29,783 nt of DNA, taken from assembly GCA_044433115.1 (NCBI GenBank), contig JAWXTY010000026.1:1-29783 (forward strand), given 5' to 3'. The stretch's first letter is position 1; each line of letters opens with the position of its first letter. A program made the position numbers and the translations under genes. Shown here piece by piece: positions 1-7,995 of the stretch. This DNA comes from CAKUIA01 sp044433115 (lineage in GTDB: Bacteria > Verrucomicrobiota > Verrucomicrobiia > Opitutales > Intestinicryptomonadaceae). Below the pieces are notes generated by a model. That model was given only the letters and a program-made list of their open reading frames with translations, did not search any database and was not told where the DNA came from.

Positions 1-2
1 TA

Positions 3-2381
3 ACTGGCGATATTGACGCAGATAATGCTAATTATGTTGGTGGCAAAAATTCAAACTTTGCCTTGGATAATGCAACAATTTCTGGCACGCTAACTATGAC
101 AGATATGTCTAGCGTTTCTACTGACGATAGTTCAACATTCCAAGCTGACACAGCTTATATCTTAAATACTACAAATACTGACGAGAACACAACTTCTGCT
201 ACAGACTTAACTAGTAATCTTGTATTTGCAGATGGCGATAGTGGTGCAAACACTGCTGCAAAGACTGCTTACGAAGTTTCAGACGACACTATAGTTGTAT
301 CTGGCAACATCTCGGCTTCTTATGATACAGGAGAAGCAGACGCTTCTTTAGTTGTAATTAAGACTACTAGTGGCACAGTTAATCTTGCAGATGAAACAGA
401 AATTACATCAAGCTTAAATGGCGAAAATGGCATAGCTATAACTAATGAAAAAGGCACTGGTGGCTTGACTGTAAATATAGCAGGCAATGTTGAAGTAAAT
501 GGCGATATAGTTGCAAATTCTCCTTTTGTTTTGACTGCTACTTCTTCATCTACAGGCGATATAGTTGAAAATGCTACATTGACAGTAAATGGAAATATAT
601 CTACAGGCGATGACGACTCAGACGACTCGGCTACTATCTCAGGTGCTAATCTAGTTTTAACTTCAGGCTCAAGTCTAAATACTGGCTATACTACTGAAGA
701 AACTTACGGCGAATTGACTATCACAGACAATGGCTATACTACTGAAGAAACTTACGGCGAATTGAATATCACAGACAATGGCTCTATAAGTGCTGACAAC
801 GCTAGCATTACTGTAGGCGACGTTACTATAGGCGATGGCACAGATAGCTCAACTCTATTCTTGGATAATCAAACTGAGATGACTGCAAATGGCGACCTCA
901 CTGTAAACGATGGCTCTATACTAAGCTTAGACAGCGAGTCTATTTTGACTATCACTGGCGTATTGACTATGAATGGAAGTGTTACAATTTCTGTAGAAAA
1001 TAATAGCGTTATCAATTCATTTAGCATAAACATAGATGACTCTAATATTACATTAGAAGCTACTGGCAGTGCTGCTACTCTTGTTGGTGCTGAATATGCT
1101 ACTGTAATGGCAGGCTTGGGCGACCAAGACGTAGATGGCACTTATGGCACATTTAGCTATGACTCAATTAGTGGCAAGATTACTGTAAATACTGTAACAT
1201 ACTTCCAAGAGGCAAAGGCAAGCAATACTAACGAAATGGCTCTAGCTATAGCTTTAGATAATATCGAAGCTAGTGTATATGATGACACTATGCCTCGCTA
1301 TTCTTTAAGCGACTCTTCTGCCGATATAGAAAATCAAGCTAAAATTGACTTTAAAAACGAAGTTGATGCAAATGGTTTATCTGCATATATAATGGCTTCA
1401 AATTCTTATATAGCTGAAGTTAACACTATGTTGCTTTCTAATATGAATTTTGCAAATGCAAATAGAGCAAGAGCTATCTTGGCTAAAAATGCAGGTTCTT
1501 ATTTAGCTGAAACTAGCGAAATTGAAATAGTTCAAGAGGCTACTGGCGTTGAAATCGTAGACTCTCAAGAAGTAGCTTTAATCAAAAATAGCAATGTTGC
1601 TCAACTACAATCTATCAATTTGTTAGGCTCGAAAGACGCTAGTAATGGCGTAGCTGGTTATGACTATTGGTCAGTAGGCTCAACTGCTAATTTCGACAAA
1701 ATCTTGGGCGAAAACTTCTTGGCAGGGGCTTCGATTGGTGGTACTTACAACAAGGTGTCTGGCGACTCTGGTGATAACGCAAACTCAACTGCCTTCGTGC
1801 TAAATGCCTATGCTGTATATGCAAACGCAGGCTTTGAAGCTTTCGGCAATATTGGCTATGCACACTTCTGGAACGATGGCTCTAAAAATGGAGAAAGTGC
1901 AAGCTGGGATAGCGACGCATTTAACGCATTAATAGGTATATCTTACGACTTAGAAACTACTGTAGAAGGCTTGACTATAACTCCTATAGCTATGTTAAAC
2001 TTTGTATGCCAACAAGCAGACAACGCTACATATACAAATGGCGTAGAAGTTTACGATGAGTCTTATTTTAGTGCAAAGTTGATGTTTGGCTTTGAAGTTG
2101 AATACGTAATATCTGCTCAATTCAATTCTGTAATAAGAGCTATGTACTCACACGAATGTGGCGACGCAAGCTACAATAATTCTTACGGATTTACAAATGG
2201 ATTTGTAGTTGGTGGAGTTGACTATATCGGAGGTCAAGCAGGCAGAAGCTCTGCACTAATGGGCTTAGGTCTAAGCTACGACTTCTCTGAGACTTGCACA
2301 GCCTACTTCGACTACAACGCTTACTTGTATAGCAACCTAGCAACACATTCGCTAAATCTATCTGTAGCATTTAAGTTTTAA
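3..2381 (+). CDS. Autotransporter outer-membrane beta-barrel protein, 5' partial
   Basis: The frame is open from the left edge, so the N-terminus and any signal peptide lie outside the window; the TTG at 63 is not a credible start. The first 500 or so visible residues are a low-complexity, Asn/Asp/Thr/Ser/Gly-rich passenger with recurring short strands of the type LTVNDGS, ITDNGS and LTITGVLTM, as expected of a right-handed beta-helix. The last 240 or so residues (from about 1653) alternate aromatic and polar residues and end in LSVAFKF, with a terminal phenylalanine, as in autotransporter barrels inserted by the Bam machinery. The passenger should be surface exposed; its ligand is unknown. 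A perfect terminator follows the stop codon. The type V secretion call is firm; the biological role cannot be read from the sequence. Confidence 0.85.
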   Translation, partial: TGDIDADNANYVGGKNSNFALDNATISGTLTMTDMSSVSTDDSSTFQADTAYILNTTNTDENTTSATDLTSNLVFADGDSGANTAAKTAYEVSDDTIVVSGNISASYDTGEADASLVVIKTTSGTVNLADETEITSSLNGENGIAITNEKGTGGLTVNIAGNVEVNGDIVANSPFVLTATSSSTGDIVENATLTVNGNISTGDDDSDDSATISGANLVLTSGSSLNTGYTTEETYGELTITDNGYTTEETYGELNITDNGSISADNASITVGDVTIGDGTDSSTLFLDNQTEMTANGDLTVNDGSILSLDSESILTITGVLTMNGSVTISVENNSVINSFSINIDDSNITLEATGSAATLVGAEYATVMAGLGDQDVDGTYGTFSYDSISGKITVNTVTYFQEAKASNTNEMALAIALDNIEASVYDDTMPRYSLSDSSADIENQAKIDFKNEVDANGLSAYIMASNSYIAEVNTMLLSNMNFANANRARAILAKNAGSYLAETSEIEIVQEATGVEIVDSQEVALIKNSNVAQLQSINLLGSKDASNGVAGYDYWSVGSTANFDKILGENFLAGASIGGTYNKVSGDSGDNANSTAFVLNAYAVYANAGFEAFGNIGYAHFWNDGSKNGESASWDSDAFNALIGISYDLETTVEGLTITPIAMLNFVCQQADNATYTNGVEVYDESYFSAKLMFGFEVEYVISAQFNSVIRAMYSHECGDASYNNSYGFTNGFVVGGVDYIGGQAGRSSALMGLGLSYDFSETCTAYFDYNAYLYSNLATHSLNLSVAFKF
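684..779 (+). repeat. Two-copy 48-base tandem repeat in the autotransporter passenger
   Basis: Bases 684-731 and 732-779 are almost identical and encode GYTTEETYGELTITDN followed by GYTTEETYGELNITDN. The unit is 16 residues and in frame, so copy number can change without breaking the gene. The near-identity at DNA level suggests a recent duplication. Confidence 0.9.
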
Positions 2382-2403
2382 AAGATACACAGATAGCAAA
2401 ATC

Positions 2404-2439
2404 AAAAGAGCAAAGACTTCAAAATCTTTGCTCTTTTTT
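2404..2439 (+). terminator. Rho-independent terminator after the autotransporter
   Basis: A perfect 13-base-pair stem (2404-2416 with 2425-2437) encloses an 8-base loop. The 3' arm runs into a stretch of T, and the 5' arm starts with AAAA, so it could work in both directions. It lies 22 bases after the autotransporter stop codon. Confidence 0.88.
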
Positions 2440-2456
2440 GTTGCAAAAGGATATAT

Positions 2457-2492
2457 AAAAAGGGAACTGTTTGTTCAACAATCCCCTTTTTG
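2457..2492 (-). terminator. Terminator of the aroK/Bax-inhibitor operon
   Basis: AAAAAGGG (2457-2464) pairs with CCCTTTTT (2484-2491), and TTGT/ACAA inside the loop can extend the stem. Read on the minus strand it lies about 22 bases past the stop of the Bax-inhibitor gene and runs into TTTTTATATAT. It faces the autotransporter terminator, as expected between convergent genes. Confidence 0.7.
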
Positions 2493-2513
2493 TTTAAAGG
2501 TGAGTTCTAAGTC

Positions 2514-3200
2514 TTAGTCTCTTCTAATCAAGAATTGAAGTATGTACCAAAATAGAAGTATTACGCTTGCAAAGATACCAAGTGAGGCTGCTACATATTG
2601 ATTTTCATTGTATTCGTGTAAAATCGCACTTGTTTGATATATTATTGAAAATGACGCAAAAATAATCATTGCCCCTGTAAATAATAGTCCAAGTTGGAAG
2701 CCAAATATTATAGAACAAACTATTAAGCCTAATGCTAAAAATGAGCACATTATTAATATTGAACGCAAGAAAGAAAAGTCCTTGCCTGTGAAAAGCACTA
2801 TAGCAGTTAAGCCTAAGAACATTGCTAAAGTTAAGTATGCAGCTTGAGGTATAGCCTCAGGAACTAGAGCGTTTGCTATCAATAATAGAGGGGCACAAAT
2901 CACTGCTTCAGCTACCACAAAGAGGGAAAGCCCTGCATATTGCATAGACGCAGACTCTGAATTTAAAGCCCACTTATTTGCTATATAAGACACAAACATA
3001 AATAGCCCCATAACTATCAAATAGTTATAGCCTTCATACATTTTGCCAGCGAGTTCTGCCATTTGAGGCAAGCCCAAAAGGAAGTATTCTAACAAGGCAA
3101 AGCCCATAAGAGCCAAAGCCAAGTGCATATAAGTTTTTTTAATGAAAGTGCCTCTTGTAGACGCTTCACTAACGCTTTTTGTCATATTTGTTGTATTCAT
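2514..3200 (-). CDS. Bax inhibitor-1/YccA family membrane protein
   Basis: The protein has 228 residues and is nearly all hydrophobic, with about seven membrane segments beginning near residue 28 (HLALALMGFALLEYFLLG) and ending near 222. It finishes with a short charged tail, FLIRRD. Length, topology and the soluble N-terminus before the first helix fit the BI-1 (UPF0005, YccA/YbhL) family of inner-membrane proteins. Family members have been linked to calcium leak and to FtsH-dependent membrane proteolysis, but the role here is not known. Its ATG overlaps the aroK stop codon (ATGA), so it should be translationally coupled to aroK. A terminator follows it. The family call is strong and the function is open. 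Confidence 0.82.
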   Translation of the reverse strand: MNTTNMTKSVSEASTRGTFIKKTYMHLALALMGFALLEYFLLGLPQMAELAGKMYEGYNYLIVMGLFMFVSYIANKWALNSESASMQYAGLSLFVVAEAVICAPLLLIANALVPEAIPQAAYLTLAMFLGLTAIVLFTGKDFSFLRSILIMCSFLALGLIVCSIIFGFQLGLLFTGAMIIFASFSIIYQTSAILHEYNENQYVAASLGIFASVILLFWYILQFLIRRD

Positions 3201-3736
3201 AAATTTTTAACCTTTTCTATATAAGTTCTATATACATAATTTACACATTGTAGCCTAGTAGATTGTTCTAAGGAAATTATTATATCGCTTTTTAAGTAAA
3301 ATTCTTTACGTGCTTCGAGCAGATTTTCTATAGTTTCTCTTTGATTTTCCACTTGCATCAAAGGTCTATTGTCTGCTTTTTGTATTCGTTCTAAAATAGT
3401 ATCTACAGGCACAAAGAGACATATAGATATACCCTTAGTCTTGATTAATTCTGGCATATCGTCTCTGCAGGGTAAACCGCCTCCACAAGAGATTATCGCA
3501 CCTTTTTCTGGGGCTTCTTTTTCTACAAACTCACGTTCGAGTTGCCTAAACTTTGCCTCGCCATATTTTTCAAATATCTCAGGTATAGACATTTCCATCT
3601 TTTCTTCAATGAAGCTATCCACATCTATAAAGGGCATATCCAACTTGTTGGCAATAGCCTTGCCAATCATAGATTTCCCTGTAGCCATAAAGCCTAAAAG
3701 GAACAAATTTGGATAGTCTTTAGTCGATATTTTCAT
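3197..3736 (-). CDS. aroK: Shikimate kinase
   Basis: This cytoplasmic enzyme phosphorylates shikimate to shikimate 3-phosphate in the chorismate pathway. The 179-residue length is typical. Visible motifs are the P-loop GFMATGKS (15-22), the DxD pair D38/D40 that binds magnesium and shikimate, F63-R64-x-x-E67, the substrate-binding GGG (85-87), the lid motif NRPLM (around 123-127) and the C-terminal R143-x-x-x-Y. It is the first gene of a two-gene minus-strand operon with a Bax-inhibitor-family protein, with a 4-base ATGA overlap. No other shikimate-pathway genes are nearby. A candidate promoter lies 16 bases or more upstream of the start. Confidence 0.93.
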   Translation of the reverse strand: MKISTKDYPNLFLLGFMATGKSMIGKAIANKLDMPFIDVDSFIEEKMEMSIPEIFEKYGEAKFRQLEREFVEKEAPEKGAIISCGGGLPCRDDMPELIKTKGISICLFVPVDTILERIQKADNRPLMQVENQRETIENLLEARKEFYLKSDIIISLEQSTRLQCVNYVYRTYIEKVKNL

Positions 3737-3751
3737 TTTAATATAAGCAGT

Positions 3752-3780
3752 ATTATTTATAAATTTGCTTTTTACAACAA
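3752..3780 (-). promoter_or_regulatory. Candidate sigma70-type promoter for aroK
   Basis: On the minus strand TTGTTG (3780-3775) is followed by a 17-base spacer and AATAAT (3757-3752). It lies in the gap between the divergent aroK and helicase genes and would give a leader of about 10 bases. It rests on box resemblance only, in an AT-rich gap where chance matches are likely. Confidence 0.35.
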
Positions 3781-3881
3781 TAAAATAAATTAATACTCTT
3801 GCTCTTTGATAAGTCTTTTGTTCTAATTTCCTAATAATTATGCCGATTTAGGTATATTTATTGATAGGAAAAGAACAAAAG

Positions 3882-5387
3882 ATGAATATAATAAAAAGAA
3901 TAGCCCAAAAAATATTTGGCAAAACAGCTCCTGCAAAAGCTCAAGAGCCTAAGACAAAGTGGACGAAAAAGACATATAATAAAAACTCTAAGAACAAAAA
4001 TTCTAAGAACAAAGAAGATTTTTCAAATAACAAAAAGCCAAGATATGATAACAAGGATAAGGCAAATTCTGGCAACAGAAGAAGTCCTGAAAATAGAGAT
4101 AGAAAGCCTGCAACTAAGAGAGCTAGAAAAGAACTTGCAAAGCCTACTAGCAATGTAAAGCCTCAAGAGCCTACTGCAATACCTATGCCAGAAGATACTA
4201 GTTATCAAGAAAATGCAGCGAAGTTTAAGGACTTAGGTATCATAGACAACATCTTGGCAGCAATCAGTGATATGTCATATTCAGAGCCTACTGAAATTCA
4301 AACAAAGGCTATTCCTGAAATTCTAAATGGCAAAGATATTATTGCTACAGCTCAAACTGGCACAGGCAAAACTGCTGCATTTGCATTGCCTATACTTCAA
4401 AATATGAAGGAGCATAAGGATTATTTATCTACATTAATTCTAGCTCCAACAAGAGAGTTAGCTACCCAAATTAACGACGCTATAAATAGCTATTGCAAGT
4501 ATACGCCTCTAAGGTCTGTATTGGTAGTAGGGGGCGTATCTAAGCAAAAGCAACTAGATGGTATTGCAATGGGTGCTGACATTATAGTAGGCACTCCAGG
4601 GCGTGTTTTAGATTATATTCGAGGTGGCGAAATTTCTCTAAAAAAGATTAATTATCTAATTTTAGATGAAGTTGACAGAATGTTTGATATGGGCTTTATA
4701 GACGACGTTAGTTATATAATAAGGTCGGCGTCTACTGATAGACAAACTCTATTTTTCTCAGCGACTATGCCAGATAGCTTGGTTAAGTTGTCTAAGTGGG
4801 CTTTAGTTGAGCCTGTTAGAATAGACATAGGCGTTATGCACAAGCCTGCTGAAACTGTAGACCACTGCATTTACCCTATAGATAGAATACAAAAATACGA
4901 TTTGTTATTAGAGATTTTAGAAAATAATAGAGAGGAAAAGGTAATCATCTTTACTCGTACTAAAGTCGACGCAGATATGATTAATGCTAGGCTCGAAGGG
5001 CGTGAACACAAGTCTTGTACTATGCACTCAGATAGAAGTCAAAAAGAGAGAGACCAAGCATTAAAAGCATTTAAAAATGACGAAGTTCGCATTTTAGTTG
5101 CAACAGACATCGCTTCTAGGGGTCTAGATATAAGTGCTGTATCACTAGTTATCAATTATAATGTACCTGAACACTCAGAGGATTATGTGCATAGGATAGG
5201 TAGAACAGGTAGAGCAAAGAGTCAAGGTTCAGCTATAACATTGTATTCTTCAGACGAAGTTGATTTCCTAAGGCGTATAGAACGTTTCATTGGAGCAGAA
5301 ATTCCAAGAAGGAAATTAGATACATTTAATTATACATACGAGCCAGAATTAGTTACAGCAAAGAAAGTAAGAAGGAGAAATCGCTAA
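3882..5387 (+). CDS. DEAD-box family ATP-dependent RNA helicase (DEVD variant)
   Basis: A 501-residue RNA helicase. Numbering from the ATG at 3882, residues 1-105 are a basic, Lys/Asn/Arg-rich, probably disordered extension. The core follows with a Q motif (EPTEIQ), motif I AQTGTGKT (157-164), Ia PTRELA, Ib TPGR, motif II DEVD (262-265), motif III SAT (293-295), motif V ATDIASRGLD and motif VI HRIGRTGR (437-444). All motifs are intact; motif II has Val where Ala is usual, which keeps the catalytic acidic residues. The likely role is unwinding structured RNA in ribosome assembly or mRNA decay. An in-frame TTG at 3861 would add seven residues; I prefer the ATG, with AGGAAA about 10 bases upstream. 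The next gene abuts the stop codon. Confidence 0.92.
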   Translation: MNIIKRIAQKIFGKTAPAKAQEPKTKWTKKTYNKNSKNKNSKNKEDFSNNKKPRYDNKDKANSGNRRSPENRDRKPATKRARKELAKPTSNVKPQEPTAIPMPEDTSYQENAAKFKDLGIIDNILAAISDMSYSEPTEIQTKAIPEILNGKDIIATAQTGTGKTAAFALPILQNMKEHKDYLSTLILAPTRELATQINDAINSYCKYTPLRSVLVVGGVSKQKQLDGIAMGADIIVGTPGRVLDYIRGGEISLKKINYLILDEVDRMFDMGFIDDVSYIIRSASTDRQTLFFSATMPDSLVKLSKWALVEPVRIDIGVMHKPAETVDHCIYPIDRIQKYDLLLEILENNREEKVIIFTRTKVDADMINARLEGREHKSCTMHSDRSQKERDQALKAFKNDEVRILVATDIASRGLDISAVSLVINYNVPEHSEDYVHRIGRTGRAKSQGSAITLYSSDEVDFLRRIERFIGAEIPRRKLDTFNYTYEPELVTAKKVRRRNR

Positions 5388-5825
5388 ATGGCAGATTGCA
5401 AAAAGGCAAAAGTAGTACATATATGTCCAACCCCATTTGGACACGCAGTCTTTTTGAAGGTATTGCGAAAGGTCTTTGTTATATATATGGACAAGGTTAG
5501 TTCCTCTAACTTGGACTCAGCTATAACTAGGCAAAAGTCTGAAAGACCAACTACTCACGACTTAGTTATGTCTGTCTTAGACGCTGTTGAAGCAAAGATA
5601 GACAAGGTTGTTATCGACTTTGAAGAAGATGGCGTTTTCCAATCTACTATGTATATAACTATGGAAAATGAGATTGGCAAAAAGCTAATCGAACTAGACT
5701 CAAGACCAAGCGACGCCCTAAGTTTTGCTATAAGGCAAAAAGCTCCAATATACATACTTAGCGATATACTACTGCGTTTAGAAGACGTTAGCGAGCTTTT
5801 AAAGGAACTAAAAGAAGAAGACTAA
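5388..5825 (+). CDS. DUF151 bifunctional-nuclease-family protein
   Basis: A 145-residue protein whose middle matches the DUF151 (BFN) domain: RPTTHDL near residue 52, an alternating strand with VVIDFEEDGVFQSTMYI, then the family signature ELDSRPSDALSFAIR. Members described in plants and Thermotoga have been assigned RNase/DNase activity, but the bacterial role is unsettled. The ATG directly follows the helicase stop codon with no spacer, and AAGGAGA lies at 5372-5378, so translation is probably coupled. Placement between an RNA helicase and a tRNA-modifying enzyme fits a role in RNA handling; that is inference from context. Confidence 0.82.
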   Translation: MADCKKAKVVHICPTPFGHAVFLKVLRKVFVIYMDKVSSSNLDSAITRQKSERPTTHDLVMSVLDAVEAKIDKVVIDFEEDGVFQSTMYITMENEIGKKLIELDSRPSDALSFAIRQKAPIYILSDILLRLEDVSELLKELKEED

Positions 5826-5826
5826 T

Positions 5827-6861
5827 ATGTTGCCAAAGTGCTTTGGATTAGATAGGGCAATCTCTGCATTAGCCCCTATGCAAGATGTTACTGACGAGGG
5901 CTTTATGGCTTGTATAGCCTCTTTGGGCTGTCCAGATTTTTTCATATCTGAGTTCTTTCGAGTTACTCAAACTTCAAAGCTTGAACCTCATATACTTAGA
6001 GCTGTGCTATCTAAACCCCAAGGGCGAGATGTTGCAGCCCAACTCATTGGAAACGACATTCCAAGCATTGTTCGAACTATAGAAAATCTAAAGGCTTACG
6101 AGGATATAGATTGTTTAGACTTAAATTGTGGTTGTCCTGCCCCTAAGGTATATAAAAAAAATGTGGGAGGCTCTCTCTTAAAAGAGCCAAAGCAGATAGA
6201 CGCAATTCTAAAGGCTATGCGTAAGACTTGGGATAAGTGCCTAAGCGTCAAAATGCGTATAGGCTTTGATAATGATAAGAATTTCTTGGATATACTAAAG
6301 GTAATTGAAGATAATCAAGTCGACTTTATTAGCTTGCATTGCAGAACTGTTACTCAGCTTTATAGAGGGGTAGCCGATTATGATTATGCTAAACTTGCTG
6401 TAGAAAGTGTAGATATTCCTGTGATTTTAAATGGCGATATTACTTCTGCAAAAGTGGCAAGCAATGCCCTTGAATACACAAAGGCAAGGGGCGTGATGGT
6501 AGGTAGGTCAGCTATTCGAAACCCTTGGATTTTTAGACAAATTAATGAAGCGTTTTCTGGCAAAGAAATCTTTCAGCCAAGATTTTGGCAAGTGCGTGAA
6601 TTTATAGATAGCCTAAGGCAAAATTCCTTAAAGAGTAATTGCAAGATAAAATATTTAGATGGCAGAATGAAAAAGTTTATAAATTTTATCGCAATTAGTG
6701 TAGATAAAGAAGGCAACTTTTTAGGCGAAATGCGAAAGGCTAAGGGCATTGATAATCTTATGCAAATTTGTGATAAATATTTATTAGGTGAAAATGCAGA
6801 AGAACTTTTCTCTCTCGAACCTTTCCCCAACCTATGTGCAAGACCAAACCACGAGGATTAA
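5827..6861 (+). CDS. dus: tRNA-dihydrouridine synthase
   Basis: A 344-residue flavoenzyme that reduces uridine to dihydrouridine in tRNA, using FMN and NAD(P)H. The N-terminal TIM barrel shows ALAPMQDVTD (15-23), the FMN/tRNA-binding region with the catalytic cysteine in NCGCPAPKV (C103), SVKMRIG (K142), SLHCRT (H171, R173), the strand with ILNGDI, and the phosphate-binding GVMVGRSAIRNPW. A helical C-terminal domain follows. It begins one base after the DUF151 gene stop codon and is the last gene of the helicase operon. I cannot tell which Dus subfamily (A, B or C) or which tRNA position applies. Confidence 0.92.
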   Translation: MLPKCFGLDRAISALAPMQDVTDEGFMACIASLGCPDFFISEFFRVTQTSKLEPHILRAVLSKPQGRDVAAQLIGNDIPSIVRTIENLKAYEDIDCLDLNCGCPAPKVYKKNVGGSLLKEPKQIDAILKAMRKTWDKCLSVKMRIGFDNDKNFLDILKVIEDNQVDFISLHCRTVTQLYRGVADYDYAKLAVESVDIPVILNGDITSAKVASNALEYTKARGVMVGRSAIRNPWIFRQINEAFSGKEIFQPRFWQVREFIDSLRQNSLKSNCKIKYLDGRMKKFINFIAISVDKEGNFLGEMRKAKGIDNLMQICDKYLLGENAEELFSLEPFPNLCARPNHED

Positions 6862-6868
6862 TAAGGGG

Positions 6869-6902
6869 GGCTTTCTAAGAATTGCTTTTGATTAGGAAAG
6901 CC
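6869..6902 (+). terminator. Hairpin after the dus gene, possible weak terminator
   Basis: GGCTTTC (6869-6875) pairs with GAAAGCC (6896-6902), and TAA/TTA can extend the stem around a bulged G. No T-run follows on either strand, so it is not a classic intrinsic terminator. Its place 8 bases after the dus stop and just upstream of the nadA promoter suits transcript-end processing or weak termination. Confidence 0.4.
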
Positions 6903-6911
6903 AATAGAGTC

Positions 6912-6940
6912 TTGACAATGAAAGCTTTTTCAAATAACTT
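6912..6940 (+). promoter_or_regulatory. Sigma70-type promoter for nadA
   Basis: A consensus TTGACA -35 (6912-6917), a 17-base spacer and TAACTT as the -10 (6935-6940). The predicted transcript would begin about 24 bases before the nadA ATG. There is no clear Shine-Dalgarno sequence in that leader. This is the best promoter match I see in the window. Confidence 0.55.
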
Positions 6941-6970
6941 TACATACACTTTTTAAACAATACTTAGACT

Positions 6971-7939
6971 ATGCAAGTAATCGTATATCCTCCTTATAAT
7001 AATTGCGAAAAACCGCAGTTATCTGATATTCAAAAGAAAATTTTAGAGCTAAAAGTTCAAAAGAATGCTGTAATTTTAGCTCACAATTATGTTTGTGATG
7101 AAATTCAACAAATAGCAGACTTTGTTGGCGACTCTTTGGGGCTTTCTCGTGAGGCTAAGAATACTGACGCTGAAGTTATTGCCTTTGCAGGTGTAGACTT
7201 TATGGCAGAGACTGCAAAGATTTTAAACTATGAAAAAACTGTGGTGCTTCCTGACCACGCTGCAGGCTGTACGCTCGAAGAGCTTTGCCACCCAGCAGAG
7301 TTGGCTCTATTTAAAAAAGAACACCCCAACGCCATTGTTATTTCTTATATAAATTGCAGTGCTGGTGTAAAGAGGCTTAGCGATATTATATGTACAAGTG
7401 GTAATGCTTTAGATATAGTTAAGCAAATTCCACTAGAGCAAGAAATTATATTTTGCCCAGACCAACATTTAGGCTCTTGGATTATAGAGCAAACAGGCAG
7501 GGATATGATACTTTGGAATGGCTATTGTTGGGCACATACTCAGTATAAGGCTGAGGAGTTGCTTGCTCTAAAAAAGGCTTTCCCTAACACTCCAATTATT
7601 GCACACCCAGAGTGTCCAAAGGAAGTTAGAGACGTGTCAGATTGTGTTTGTAGCACAGAGAAGATGATTAAGTATTGTAGGGAGCACGAGAGTGAAAAGT
7701 TCATAGTTGCGACTGTAGTTGAGATGATACATCGCTTGCGTAGGGATATTCCCAACAAGACTTTTATAGCAGCGACTGCCTCAGGTAGATTGTGCCAGCA
7801 TTGTAAGAATATGTTGATGAATACTCCTGCAAAGCTTTTGAAGTGCTTAGAAAATTTAGAGCCACGCATAGAAATTTCCAAGGAATTAGCTGAAGAAGCA
7901 AGACGCCCTATAGAGCGTATGCTTGAAATGTCTAAATAA
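6971..7939 (+). CDS. nadA: Quinolinate synthase
   Basis: This enzyme condenses iminoaspartate with dihydroxyacetone phosphate to quinolinate in de novo NAD synthesis, using an oxygen-sensitive [4Fe-4S] cluster. The 322-residue length suits the short form. Motifs seen are ILAHNYVCDEIQ (35-46), GDSLGLSR, FAGVDFMAETAKIL, LPDHAAGC, CPDQHLG, HPECP and CKNMLMNTP. The three cluster ligands are probably C100, C215 and C278 (or C275). No nadB or nadC is adjacent, so it is a single gene behind its own promoter. The next gene begins 56 bases after its stop codon with no obvious terminator between, so read-through into the large operon is possible. Confidence 0.95.
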   Translation: MQVIVYPPYNNCEKPQLSDIQKKILELKVQKNAVILAHNYVCDEIQQIADFVGDSLGLSREAKNTDAEVIAFAGVDFMAETAKILNYEKTVVLPDHAAGCTLEELCHPAELALFKKEHPNAIVISYINCSAGVKRLSDIICTSGNALDIVKQIPLEQEIIFCPDQHLGSWIIEQTGRDMILWNGYCWAHTQYKAEELLALKKAFPNTPIIAHPECPKEVRDVSDCVCSTEKMIKYCREHESEKFIVATVVEMIHRLRRDIPNKTFIAATASGRLCQHCKNMLMNTPAKLLKCLENLEPRIEISKELAEEARRPIERMLEMSK

Positions 7940-7995
7940 AGGGCGTAAAGGCGAAAACTGTTGACTTTTTTTTGAAAGCAAACAGTATTTCAGTT

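Noticed and set aside
869..1141. Minus-strand open frame within the autotransporter, and similar reverse-strand frames within most genes
   Set aside because: They lie opposite strong coding sequence, have no start-site context and have no recognisable protein features.
3806..3837. TTGATA...TAATAA as a promoter for the helicase gene
   Set aside because: The spacer is 20 bases and the gap is very AT-rich, so the match is not better than chance.
7961..7991. TTGACT (7961-7966) with TATTTC (7986-7991) as a promoter for the large operon
   Set aside because: The spacer is 19 bases, the -10 matches poorly, and the start site would fall on or past the ATG. It is too weak to list as a feature.
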